64,000 nucleotides of DNA from Arthrobacter sp. OV608 (GTDB lineage: Bacteria > Actinomycetota > Actinomycetes > Actinomycetales > Micrococcaceae). The position numbers and the translations under genes were made by a program. The DNA lies in assembly GCA_900110595.1 (NCBI GenBank), contig FOEZ01000009.1, forward strand, positions 62,001 through 126,000, read 5' to 3'. Position 1 is the stretch's first letter, and every line of letters starts with the position of its first letter. Shown in pieces: positions 46,549 through 55,053 of the stretch. The notes beneath the pieces were generated by a model, which did no database searches, was not told the origin of the DNA, and was given only the letters and a program-made list of their open reading frames with translations.

Positions 46549-47277
46549 ATGACCAGAAGGACCATGAAGACCATCTGTTCTCCCGCCAAAGGCCTGGCCG
46601 CTGTTACCGCGATGATGCTGGCTGGGTCATTAGTGGGTTGTGATGCTGCAGCCAACGCCCTTGAGATCATCGACCCTGCCCCAGGCATCGGTGCCTCGAG
46701 TACGGTGGATCCGGCTACTGCTGCCGACGCCCTCGTCCAGCTGGAGACAATTCAGGTTAAGGGTCGCGCGCCAAAAACTGGTTATACCCGCGATGAGTTT
46801 GGACCGGCCTGGGCGGACACGGACCGCAATGGCTGCGACACTCGCAACGACATCCTCGCCCGTGACCTGACCGACGAGACGTTCAAGCAAGGCACCAACA
46901 ACTGCGTGGTCATGACAGGAGTCCTGGCCGATAAGTACACCGGCACCATGATTACCTTCACGCGCGGCCAGGACACCAGCTCCGATGTCCAGATCGACCA
47001 TATCGTTTCCCTTAGCGATGCCTGGCAGAAGGGCGCCCAGCAGCTCAACGTTGACCAGCGCAAGGAACTCGCCAACGACCCCCTGAATCTCATGGCCGCC
47101 GACGGCCCCACCAACGGGGCCAAAGGTGACAAAGATGCAGCAACGTGGCTTCCGCCGAACAAGGCCTTCCGATGCGAGTACGTCGCCCGCCAAACTGCCG
47201 TTAAGGCCAAATACCGGCTCTGGGTCACACAAGCCGAGCACTACGCAATCGTCGGCCTTCTTAAGGGCTGCAAATAA
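46549..47277 (+). CDS. Secreted lipoprotein HNH (DUF1524-type) endonuclease
   Basis: 242 residues. MTRRTMK then a hydrophobic run and the lipobox LVGC (C31) mark a lipoprotein signal peptide. The nuclease part has VQIDHIVSLSDAWQKGA with the DHIV histidine, NDPLNLMAADGPTN and KGDKDAATWLPPN, the HNH/DUF1524 pattern of secreted GmrSD-like nucleases. Cysteines at about 95, 119, 207 and 241 could form disulfides. On the cell surface it may degrade incoming or environmental DNA, or process DNA during conjugation (inference). Confidence 0.85.
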   Translation: MTRRTMKTICSPAKGLAAVTAMMLAGSLVGCDAAANALEIIDPAPGIGASSTVDPATAADALVQLETIQVKGRAPKTGYTRDEFGPAWADTDRNGCDTRNDILARDLTDETFKQGTNNCVVMTGVLADKYTGTMITFTRGQDTSSDVQIDHIVSLSDAWQKGAQQLNVDQRKELANDPLNLMAADGPTNGAKGDKDAATWLPPNKAFRCEYVARQTAVKAKYRLWVTQAEHYAIVGLLKGCK

Positions 47278-47808
47278 ATTCCCCATGGAGGGCGACGAAG
47301 CCATTGGGCGGGCCGCCGACAGCAGTGGGGTACAGACATTTGCCGGTGCTGATGGGGCACGTACGAAAAAGCGTGTACCTAGTGGCCGTAGCCGCCGGCA
47401 TTCTGGAGGGCTATAGCGTCGTCGGTCGGTCGCTCACCGCAACACCGGAGCGCTCGAAGGAGCGCCTCGTCCAATGCCCCAGGACAGCTGGCCCAATGCG
47501 GTCAGCCGGCCCATCCCACGGTGCCCCGCGTCGCCGAACCTTGGCCGAGGGCTGACCTCCCACTACAGTCAGGAGAAGTTGCGGTCTGACTGGCTCTACG
47601 AGGACCTGGCCGCAAAATGGGAACTGACCGTTGAGACTGGGAGACCGAACAGTCCAGCGATCCGGCGCCTCCAAGCCCGATCCGGTACATCAGCGCCCCT
47701 TCCGGATTCGAGCTGGCTCCCTGCTCCTGATGGCGGTCGCTGGGTCCTCTGCAGGCCAGCCTGACCCTGCATGTAGGATTTGTCCACTGGGACACTAAGG
47801 AGACCACC
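47278..47808. other. Intergenic stretch without a supportable gene
   Basis: 531 bases. One open frame (47474-47764) has unconvincing Pro/Ser/Arg-rich composition. The end carries AAGGAG, the ribosome site of the next gene. Confidence 0.5.
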
Positions 47809-48204
47809 ATGGGGCTTATCCGCAAGACATTCAGCATCGGCCTGACCGGCGGGTTGATCGGGTACAGATCCAGAGTCGAGAAGGTGGAGCGGGACATCCG
47901 GCAGACTTCCAAGGCAACCCGGCAGACGGCGGGCGCCTCACGGCAGCAGAACGTTCTAATTGAGCGCCAAAACGAGCTGATCGCACAGCAGACCGACGCC
48001 ATCATCAGGCAGCAGCAGCAATTGATCGAACAGCAGGCCGCAGCCATGCGCAAGCAGGAAGAGGAGCTGAGGACGCTGCAGGGCGTCAGCGGTGTTCCCT
48101 CTGCCGCCGCGGCAGAGGATGCGGAGCTTGAGCGGGCCCGCCGGGCTGCCTTCGGCGCATTGAGCGCCCACGAGGAATCGCAGCGAAAGCTCGGCGAGAA
48201 ATAG
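47809..48204 (+). CDS. Small coiled-coil protein
   Basis: 131 residues, ATG preceded by AAGGAG. An N-terminal GLIRKTFSIGLTGGLIGYRS segment (a possible short membrane-associated patch) is followed by a long Gln-rich coiled coil (about residues 25-90, with QQTDAIIRQQQQLIEQQAAA) and an acidic/Ala tail. I do not recognise a family. The Gln/Arg heptads suggest an oligomer. It may be cargo or an accessory transfer protein. Confidence 0.7.
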   Translation: MGLIRKTFSIGLTGGLIGYRSRVEKVERDIRQTSKATRQTAGASRQQNVLIERQNELIAQQTDAIIRQQQQLIEQQAAAMRKQEEELRTLQGVSGVPSAAAAEDAELERARRAAFGALSAHEESQRKLGEK

Positions 48205-48851
48205 GGCAGCTGCAGCCGGTCACGGACGGACAGGATGGCGCACGCTGTTCCGTGCTACCGAGACAGCCCCTCGACGGACTAGGATTGGTGGTTAGCCACC
48301 TCTCCAGCTCGCGCGACTCACTGGTCTGGGAAATAGGTTGAGAAGACCGTCTACGCCTAAACGGAAAGAGGCCCCGCCGACTGATACCGGGGCCACTTTG
48401 CTGTCCAGCGTGTGTGCGATCGCAGCGCGTACCGGGCGGACGAACCGCACGAGTCCCGCGGCCGGCAGTGCCCCGCCGAAAGGTCGCGGGCCGGACGACG
48501 GCCGAAGTTGTAGAAGGCGTGGCGCGGTTCCGGTGGACCCTGCCGATCTCGGCGAGGACCTTTCGCTGCTTCCAAGTCCGGTCGACGGGAACGGCGCGGC
48601 CTCCGATGGCGCTGATCGTGAACGTTTAGCTACTTATCCTGGTCGGTGGGAAAGCCAGCACAGGACTGAAACTAAAACACTTCGGAGACCAGTTTGAACT
48701 CGACCTTCTTGGCGTCTGCAGTCAGCCTCGCACCCGATACGGCCGAGGAAGCAATCCTCACCGTTCCGGGCACGGTGGGAGGTCTGGTGGATTGGGCACA
48801 GCCGCTCGTCGCTAAATGAGCTGCATCCAGCGACGCCGTCATCGAGGAGGA
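48205..48851. other. Mostly non-coding or decayed region
   Basis: 647 bases with no convincing gene. A 41-codon plus-strand frame (TTG 48694 to TGA 48819, LNSTFLASAVSLAP and onward) with GGAGACC nearby is the only candidate. It ends 33 bases from the stop of the convergent DUF6994-like gene. Confidence 0.45.
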
Positions 48852-49535
48852 CTAGGGTTCCCTGTCGATTCTGCTGTTGCGTGCCCCGATGAAGTCAATG
48901 CTGGCCTGTAGATAGCTGAGGTACTCGTCCTTGTTTTTCGGAACGGCCGGCGTTTTGAAGTCATCGAACGGGTGGAAGAACCGGACGGTACCGTCATCCT
49001 GCAAGAGGTCCTGCAGTAGGAAGAATTCGACGTACCCCTTGAAGTCTCCGAACAGCTTGAAAAATTCCTCGTACCTGAGCAGCACCTTTCCCAGCGGGTT
49101 CGGCTGGCTGCCAAGATAGTGGCGCCGGATGCACTCCACGGTCAGGTCCGGGCGATCGGCGATTTTGGCGAGGAATCCCCGTGCGCCATTGATCGTCATC
49201 ATTCCGCCGACCCTGTTGGACGGAAACACGATGGCGCTGCCAACCGTGTAGCCGGGCCATTTCGGCAGCTCATCGTCCGGGATCTCGCGTATGACACGCC
49301 GAGCCCGCTTCTGCAGCCTGGTGGTGAAGCCGTCACTGGCGAGGAAAAAGTCACCCAGGGAGGAGTGGTGCTCCAGGTGGTGACGTACCGGTGACAGGTC
49401 GAAGTGCCCTCCAGTGGGCAACGCCTTACCCCACAGCAGCTGTTGGTACCTGCGCATGGTGGGGCTATATCGGTCCGGGTCTTTGCCATCCGGAGTGTCT
49501 GAATGAAAGTCGAAGGTTGTATCGATTCCCCTCAT
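48852..49535 (-). CDS. DUF6994-like protein, copy 1
   Basis: 227 residues from ATG 49535 (MRGIDTTFDFHSDTPDGKDP). An aromatic- and proline-rich soluble protein with IREIPDDELPKWPGYTVGS, TINGARGFLAKIADRPDLT, ECIRRHYLG and FFLLQDLLQDDG blocks. I recognise it as the DUF6994 style, of unknown function. The copy at 49980 is very similar, so this is a tandem duplication. The second half has PVPKNKDEYLSYLQAS-like helices. No known catalytic motif is visible. Confidence 0.75.
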   Translation of the reverse strand: MRGIDTTFDFHSDTPDGKDPDRYSPTMRRYQQLLWGKALPTGGHFDLSPVRHHLEHHSSLGDFFLASDGFTTRLQKRARRVIREIPDDELPKWPGYTVGSAIVFPSNRVGGMMTINGARGFLAKIADRPDLTVECIRRHYLGSQPNPLGKVLLRYEEFFKLFGDFKGYVEFFLLQDLLQDDGTVRFFHPFDDFKTPAVPKNKDEYLSYLQASIDFIGARNSRIDREP

Positions 49536-49979
49536 CGAACGGCACTTCCGAATACGTTGAAATGAGCGTCTTTCTTGTCCATTGGTTCCCCTATTTGTCG
49601 ACCACTGCCTGAACTTTTCTTCTGATCGTGAGCGTACCTGCAGAACAGCCATCTCGGGGTGGAGGCTTTCCCGAGGGATCGGATGGGCCGTTCTGAAGCC
49701 GTAGCGGATTCGGTGCGCGAAGTGGTGAGAGGCCCGGGAACACCTACGCATGTTGGGGACTCCTGCAACGGAACGAGCCCGATTAGCACCTTCCTAGGCC
49801 TGATAACCATCTGCCAAACGGGGCCCGGCCTATGCTGCCGGTCGTATGGGCGCTCATCACCCCGCTACTCAAGCAGGTCAACGCGAAGCTTGCCGGTGAT
49901 GCCAAAGAGGACGAGGTGCTGGTCGTTCCTGACGCTCTTGAGGGTCTGCCTCCGTAACGTAAGCGGCCAGTGACAGCCC
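49536..49979. other. Gap between the two DUF6994-like genes
   Basis: 444 bases. A 41-codon plus-strand frame (ATG 49832 to TAA 49957, MLPVVWALITPLLKQV) ends 23 bases from the stop of copy 2, mirroring the frame next to copy 1. It may be a small gene or chance. Confidence 0.4.
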
Positions 49980-50669
49980 CTACAGCGCTTCGGCGATCCT
50001 GCGGTTTCGCGCCCGGATGAAATCGTTGCTGGCCTGCAGATACCGAAGGTAGTCAGGCTTGCTTTTCGGTACGGCCGGCGTCCTGAAATCAGCGAACGGG
50101 TGGAAGAACCGGATGGCCCGGCCGTCATCCTCTACGAGGTCCTGCAGCAGGAAGAAATTGACGTACCCGCGGAAGTCCCCGAACAGGTCGAAGAAATCCT
50201 TATACCTGAGCAGGACCTTTGCCAGCGGGTTCCGCTGCACTCCGAGATAGTGGCGGCGGATGCACTCCAAGGTCAGGTCGGGGCGGTCGGCGATATTAGC
50301 GAGAAACCCGCGTGCACCATTGATGGTCTGTTTTCCGTCTACCGTGTTGGCCGGAAAGACGATGGCACTGCCGACTGTGTAGCCGGGCCATTTCGGCAGC
50401 TCGTCATCAGGGATCTCACGTATGACGCGCCCCGCCCGTTTCCCCAGCCTGGTGGTAAAGGCGTCACTGGAGAGGGAAAAGACGCCCCGGGAAGATCGGT
50501 GCACGAGGTACCTGCGAGGTTCTGGCGCAAGGTCAAAGCGCCCTCCGGTGGGTAACTCTTTGCTCCACAGCAGCTGGTGGTATCGTCGCAGCGTCGGACT
50601 GTACTTGTCGGGGTCCTTGCCATCCGAGTCTGAATGCAAATTGAAACTCGGGTCAATGCCTTCGGTCAT
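49980..50669 (-). CDS. DUF6994-like protein, copy 2
   Basis: 229 residues from ATG 50669 (MTEGIDPSFNLHSDSDGKDP). The same blocks as copy 1, by eye roughly three-quarters identical, most strongly over IREIPDDELPKWPGYTVGSA and the RPDLTLECIRRHYLG region. The 5' variable region (DLAPEPRRYLVHRSSRG) differs more. Retention of two diverged copies on a mobile element suggests selection, perhaps against different targets. Function unknown. Confidence 0.75.
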   Translation of the reverse strand: MTEGIDPSFNLHSDSDGKDPDKYSPTLRRYHQLLWSKELPTGGRFDLAPEPRRYLVHRSSRGVFSLSSDAFTTRLGKRAGRVIREIPDDELPKWPGYTVGSAIVFPANTVDGKQTINGARGFLANIADRPDLTLECIRRHYLGVQRNPLAKVLLRYKDFFDLFGDFRGYVNFFLLQDLVEDDGRAIRFFHPFADFRTPAVPKSKPDYLRYLQASNDFIRARNRRIAEAL

Positions 50670-51563
50670 TTTTACTGCCCCTGGAGCCCCGTTTTGAATC
50701 CGACGTGTGGATTCCACTGCTCGTCAGCGTACCGTCAGAACAGCACTTTGGATGAGGTCTACGCGACAGGCTACTAGGGGAGGGCGCACTGGCCTCAAGC
50801 CGCAGCGGACTTACGGTGCACCAACTCGGCGAGTCCATCCTCGCCGACATCCCGGACAACGGGTTGGTGGGAAGCGCGGAAACACCTCCGCATGTTCCTC
50901 AGTGAAGCCCCCGTTCGCGGGGCTCACTTTCGTCGAGAAGATCGTCCACGCTGAGCAGCTGTGGGAAGTAAAAGATCGGCGCCGCAGCCAGCCAGTTTTT
51001 CACCTCGCGCCGCAAGGCAGCAGCAGGGCTTGTCCGCCTCGCCGAACGCCGGATAAACCAGGGTCGGACACTGAATTGCACCGTCCTGCGCCTCGACAAT
51101 GAGGACAAGCCCGACTGGGAAACGCCAGCTACGACGTAGCCCAGGTCTTCGCCGCCACCGGCTATCCGGCAGGTGGTACCGACGGGGTTTCGTGCAGTCA
51201 CCATCGACTGCATCGAGGCAATCCTTACCGTCTAAGCGGTGTTGTTGGCGGCCCCGGGTTAGAAGCCGCAGACCTCGGAGACGGTGGCTGCCGGGTCGCT
51301 GATCCTGGACCCCGCCGACTGCATGACCTCCTTGCCTTCTGGCGCAACCCCAGCGATCGTGCCAAACAGCTTACAAAGCCTGCTGCCCTACGGGATTCAG
51401 GCATCGTCACCCAGTATGAATGTTCGCAAAAAAGGATGGCTGAGCTGCTGGCACGCCTCTGACCAGCCCCTTCAACCATTGGCAGGGCCTGATGCCGTCG
51501 CGAAGGTGTGTACGCCTCTCCTCGCTGCAAGGAGCCTTTAGGAGAGTCAACGGAAGCGACGTC
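50670..51563. other. Decayed DNA without a supportable gene
   Basis: About 0.9 kb. Short open frames on both strands have Arg/Ser/Pro-rich shadow composition and no recognisable domain. It looks like remains of older cargo genes broken by frameshifts and stops. Confidence 0.45.
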
Positions 51564-51866
51564 TCAACGGCACGCCGTTGTCGCGGTCAAGGTGGGGCCA
51601 CATGCGCAGCGGTAACAGCTGTAGTTATCGCCAGGGCTGGGCCGAGCTTGTTGGGTTCGAATGCGCGCCGCTAGGTTACGGGTTTCAAGCCATTCATTGA
51701 CCTCTCCGCGCTGGACTGCGTTACCCGCGCTGAAGACCTCAAGACGCCGACTCTGATAAAGCGTGGCATCGACGACGAACCGACACTGGTCGCAGTCTCT
51801 GAACGATTCGCCGACCCACGACCCCGCCCGTTCAGTTGGTTCGCTTCGATTTTCCGGGGCATTCAC
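51564..51866 (-). CDS. Hypothetical 100-residue protein, doubtful
   Basis: A GTG-started frame (VNAPENRSEPTERAGSWVGE) that overlaps the 3' end of the ArsR-like gene by about 35 bases on the same strand. It contains SAGNAVQRGEVNEWLETRN and NYSCYRCACGP. No family is recognised. It may be a real second gene of the operon or a decayed fragment. Confidence 0.3.
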   Translation of the reverse strand: MNAPENRSEPTERAGSWVGESFRDCDQCRFVVDATLYQSRRLEVFSAGNAVQRGEVNEWLETRNLAARIRTQQARPSPGDNYSCYRCACGPTLTATTACR

Positions 51867-52170
51867 TTGAGTGGAACGGCGATACCGAGAAGTGGGAGTC
51901 GTCCGTTACGCACGGCCTGAAGTCGCTGCCCGCCGGCTGAAACGTGGCCGCAAGGTCCGCAAGTTCCTTTTCGACCATATCCCGCCGCGCTTCATACATT
52001 CCCGACCCGAGGATGACTACGCCTGCCTCGGATAGAACACTGAGGTGTTTACGGACAGTGGAAGCAGACAAGGTGAGGGTTGCAGTAATCTCATTGCACT
52101 TCGCCGGACCATGGGTGATCAAATAGCGAATGAGGCGGCTTCGCGTCCGGTTCATCAAGATGTTCGCCAT
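51832..52170 (-). CDS. ArsR-like winged-helix regulator, copy 1
   Basis: 112 residues from ATG 52170 (MANILMNRTRSRLIRYLITH). The winged helix reads CNEITATLTLSASTVRKHLSVLSEAGVV, with recognition helix around STVRKHLSVL. There are no metal-binding cysteine pairs, so its effector is unknown. It is divergent from the XRE-like gene with about 190 bases between, and resembles the second ArsR-like gene at 52902. Confidence 0.75.
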   Translation of the reverse strand: MANILMNRTRSRLIRYLITHGPAKCNEITATLTLSASTVRKHLSVLSEAGVVILGSGMYEARRDMVEKELADLAATFQPAGSDFRPCVTDDSHFSVSPFHSSECPGKSKRTN

Positions 52171-52361
52171 GGAGACCACAATCAGGTGACGAGGGAACGG
52201 CTGTTGCCCGCTGTAGACGGGTCTACAGCAACACGATACGCTCCTCAAGATACTGATGGAAGAACGTAACGCTTTTCATTGCATGTGGAGATGGTCACGA
52301 CAATACTGGGCAACAATTAGTGCTCGCTGACGATAGTCATGTCAGGGCTGGGAGGTGCATT

Positions 52362-52871
52362 GTGTCCGGAGGCGACGAAGGTCTCACAGGCGCGGAACTG
52401 TCTCCCCAAGCCGAGCTTGCACGCCGTTTGAACCTGTTGCTCGATGTTGTTGTTGCCGAGCGAGGACAACCCGTCACCTTCCGTGAAGTCCAGGAAAAGC
52501 TGGAAGACAAAGGGATCAAACTTTCCAGGGCCCGTTGGTTCTACATGAAGGACGGAACCGGAAGGCTGGTGAGCGACCCGGAGCTTCTTGGCGCCTTGTG
52601 CGAGATCTTCAACGTAGATCCCGCATATTTGCTAGGTAGCAACGACCCAAACCTTCCCGAGCGCATCGATTCCCAGCTTGAGTTTGTGAAATCTCTTCGC
52701 GCCGCGAGAGTAAAGACGTTCGCTGCCCGCACCCTAGGTGACGTGTCGCCAGAGACGCTTCGGGCGATCACAGAGTACTTGAATAAGGACATCAGCCGTC
52801 GGCCAGAAGGGGAGAGGGCCGAGGCCAGTCCGCAGTTGCACGCGGATGAGGCGCCAGAACGCCCCGAATAA
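52362..52871 (+). CDS. XRE-like (EspR-style) transcriptional regulator
   Basis: 169 residues from GTG 52362, with GGGAGG upstream. LARRLNLLLDVVVAERGQPV and FREVQEKLEDKGIKLSRARW followed by MKDGTGRLVSDPELLGALCE and FNVDPAYLLG resemble the HTH-containing XRE regulators of the EspR/BldD neighbourhood. A C-terminal helical part ends in an acidic/Pro tail. It is likely a nucleoid-type or element-control regulator. Confidence 0.75.
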   Translation: MSGGDEGLTGAELSPQAELARRLNLLLDVVVAERGQPVTFREVQEKLEDKGIKLSRARWFYMKDGTGRLVSDPELLGALCEIFNVDPAYLLGSNDPNLPERIDSQLEFVKSLRAARVKTFAARTLGDVSPETLRAITEYLNKDISRRPEGERAEASPQLHADEAPERPE

Positions 52872-52901
52872 TCTCGGGCTCACCATTTCAGCGCGCTGCG
52901 G

Positions 52902-53225
52902 TTACTGTTCCAGCAAGTACTTAAGGTGAGCGTCGAGCAGTTCCTTGATCCGGAGTGGGTTCGCCGAGTACCGCGGTGACCGCCCGTGCCTACGTCCAGG
53001 CTCGACGTCGACTATCACCACTCCTGCCTCTTCGAGTGCGGCCAGATGCTTGGCCACGCTGGGATCGCCCGCGCTGACAGCGGCGACAATGTCGCCGCGC
53101 GTGGCAGGCCCACTGGCCGTGAGGAATCGAAGAATTTCGTTTCGCGCTCGGTTGCCGAAGGTTGCGACGGCAGCCTCGACGTCGGCCGACCAGGCGGCGT
53201 CGTGAGGCTGCGTAATTCTCGGCAT
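52902..53225 (-). CDS. ArsR-like winged-helix regulator, copy 2
   Basis: 107 residues. FGNRARNEILRFLTASGPATRGD, then SAGDPSVAKHLAALEEAGVV (recognition helix), then a basic wing PGRRHGRSPRYSANP. It is convergent with the XRE-like gene and divergent from the sigma-like gene (186 bases between), so it may repress the transfer operon. Confidence 0.8.
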   Translation of the reverse strand: MPRITQPHDAAWSADVEAAVATFGNRARNEILRFLTASGPATRGDIVAAVSAGDPSVAKHLAALEEAGVVIVDVEPGRRHGRSPRYSANPLRIKELLDAHLKYLLEQ

Positions 53226-53328
53226 ACCGTCATTCTTCCCGAAGGTAGCGCAAAAAGTAAGAACAGCACTCTTGACGATACTTTAGTTATCTTCGACAAT
53301 AATTCCTATACCTTCTTCTGGCCGTTGT

Positions 53329-53344
53329 TGGATCTTCAGATCCA
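53329..53344. promoter_or_regulatory. Palindrome in the ArsR-like/sigma-like divergent region
   Basis: TGGATC TTCA GATCCA is a perfect 6-bp-arm dyad, in an AT-rich promoter region. A TTGACG hexamer sits upstream near 53272. It is a candidate ArsR operator. Confidence 0.4.
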
Positions 53345-53411
53345 CTAACTGGGGTGGCCGATTGCGCGACTCTGAGAACTACTCGATCTGAACAGTCAAA
53401 GCGGTGAAGCC

Positions 53412-54311
53412 ATGGAAATTGAAGCCGAGGCGTATCAATCTACAAAGGGATCAGAGACGGTCGCTGACGTTGACGTCTCATTGCGAAGCGCACCGCCGCC
53501 GGGAGAACCCGTCATCCAGATCGACCGCATCATGGTCGCGGTTGATGGGGTGCACCGCTACGTCGTTTCTCGGCTCGCGCGGATTGGGCGATCCTGCGAT
53601 GTCGACGACGTCATGCAGGACATCCGAGTGGCCGTTTGGGACGGAGTTGCGCGGGGACGCTACCGGGAACTGCCCGGCATCCCGTTTGAAGCGTGGGTCC
53701 AAGGTGTCTGCAACAAGATCTGCGCTGCCCATATCCGGCGCGAGCTTAGCCATCAAACGTTGCCCCTGCTTGTCGACTTCACGACGACGGAAAGCTCGCC
53801 GCAGCTTCTTGCTATCGTCCATACTGGGGCGGCGGGAAACGACGTCGACAACTATGTTGATCAAGCTTGGGCACACGCCATGCTGGGCCTGGTCCAGCGT
53901 AGCGTCAGTGAGGACACCTGGAGACTAGCCGTATCCAGCCTTACAGGGCCGAGGCACTACGGACCTCCGTCTCCGAAGGACCGGCGGAGATGGCATGCCG
54001 TAACCGTCGTTCGGCAGACGGCCAAAACTATCAACACGGCCTTGAACTGCCACCCCGAACCAGGAATAGGCGTCGACGATCTCTGCCGCTGCGCTGCCAA
54101 CTGCCTTCCCACAAACGTCCTCCGGACCGTCGCGGAGACTATTGTCCGTCCGGGACTTCGAGGACTGGACAGGTCCGTCCAGATGGCTGCTCTGGCTTGT
54201 GAGCTCGGCGTCACCGAGAGATACATCGCGGTGAATATCGGATTTGCCCGCCAGCTGTACCAGGCAGCTTGGCGCGTGCTTCAGCACGAAGTGAACAAAC
54301 CGGCTCTTTAG
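53412..54311 (+). CDS. Sigma-70-like protein at the head of the transfer module
   Basis: 299 residues from ATG 53412. VHRYVVSRLARIGRSCDVDD and MQDIRVAVWDGVARGRYREL followed by FEAWVQGVCNKICAAHIRRE look like sigma-70 region 2 (the DxxDVxQDxxV helix and the Trp-containing -10 binding part). A C-terminal LACELGVTERYIAVNIGFAR could be a degenerate region 4 HTH. It is the first gene of a run into the conjugation genes, so it may drive them. The function is inferred. Confidence 0.6.
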   Translation: MEIEAEAYQSTKGSETVADVDVSLRSAPPPGEPVIQIDRIMVAVDGVHRYVVSRLARIGRSCDVDDVMQDIRVAVWDGVARGRYRELPGIPFEAWVQGVCNKICAAHIRRELSHQTLPLLVDFTTTESSPQLLAIVHTGAAGNDVDNYVDQAWAHAMLGLVQRSVSEDTWRLAVSSLTGPRHYGPPSPKDRRRWHAVTVVRQTAKTINTALNCHPEPGIGVDDLCRCAANCLPTNVLRTVAETIVRPGLRGLDRSVQMAALACELGVTERYIAVNIGFARQLYQAAWRVLQHEVNKPAL

Positions 54312-54339
54312 TCATGGTTGTCGTTCACCGGAGTTGGCT

Positions 54340-55053
54340 ATGAATTGGTTCCGTAGAGTTGGCCGCCGGGAGTGGTTGGCGGCCGGGCTGGTTGTCCTGC
54401 TCATGATTGGTGCAGTCTTCCTGCTTTGGCCTGCCGGCAGCCCCAGTGGATCGCTCCCGCCGACCACGTCCGTAACCGTGCTTCCAACGGCGAAGCCATC
54501 AGTTACATCCACCGCACCCGGCAGTAGGTCCGGTGTTGCGGACGAGGCGATCGTTACGGCGGAGGCAACGCCGGACGTTCTGCCACGTACCCGCGATTAC
54601 CGGGCGCTCGCTCTAGCGGCAGCAAAGGGCATCTATAGCTGGGACAGCCGTTCGTCGTCGTACTCGGATGTATATTCCAAGGTGCGGTCGTGGTGGGAGT
54701 TGCTGCCGGATGGATCGAATCCCTTGTCAGTGCTGGTTCGAGAGTTTGAAGGGACAGGCGTGACAGCGGGGACGTTCACCACCCTGGCAGACCAGTCCGC
54801 TCGCCGAAGCGGCACCGCTGAGTCCCTGCGCTGCGACCTCGAGTTGGCCAAAGTGCAGGAGTATCCGGCCCCGTGGGAGGGCCTTCACGTGTGTACGGTG
54901 ACGGTGCAAGTTGTGGACGAGTCCAGCAGCGGCAGAAGTGCCTATGCGGCACCCGTCACGGTGTTGGTCAACTGTCCTCCTGCCACCACCGCTCCATCTG
55001 GGCGCTGCGCCATGGTTGGTTTCTACGCAACCGCAGAGAGAATCGTCTACTAG
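54340..55053 (+). CDS. Membrane-anchored transfer-module protein (VirB8/TcpC-like position)
   Basis: 237 residues from ATG 54340 (GGAG seven bases upstream). One N-terminal membrane helix (AAGLVVLLMIGAVFLLW) and a Thr/Ser/Pro linker, then an extracytoplasmic domain with two cysteines (LRCDLELA and GLHVCTVTV) and a further pair near the end. The family is not recognised. Location between the sigma-like and NlpC/P60 genes fits a VirB8/TcpC-like scaffold (inference). Confidence 0.55.
   Translation: MNWFRRVGRREWLAAGLVVLLMIGAVFLLWPAGSPSGSLPPTTSVTVLPTAKPSVTSTAPGSRSGVADEAIVTAEATPDVLPRTRDYRALALAAAKGIYSWDSRSSSYSDVYSKVRSWWELLPDGSNPLSVLVREFEGTGVTAGTFTTLADQSARRSGTAESLRCDLELAKVQEYPAPWEGLHVCTVTVQVVDESSSGRSAYAAPVTVLVNCPPATTAPSGRCAMVGFYATAERIVY

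Noticed and set aside
47474..47764. 96-codon plus-strand frame between the HNH lipoprotein and coiled-coil genes.
   Set aside because: No ribosome site, biased composition and no recognisable domain.
50707..51541. Several open frames of 60-130 codons on both strands.
   Set aside because: No ribosome sites, Arg/Ser/Pro-rich shadow-like translations and no conserved blocks; better explained as decayed DNA.
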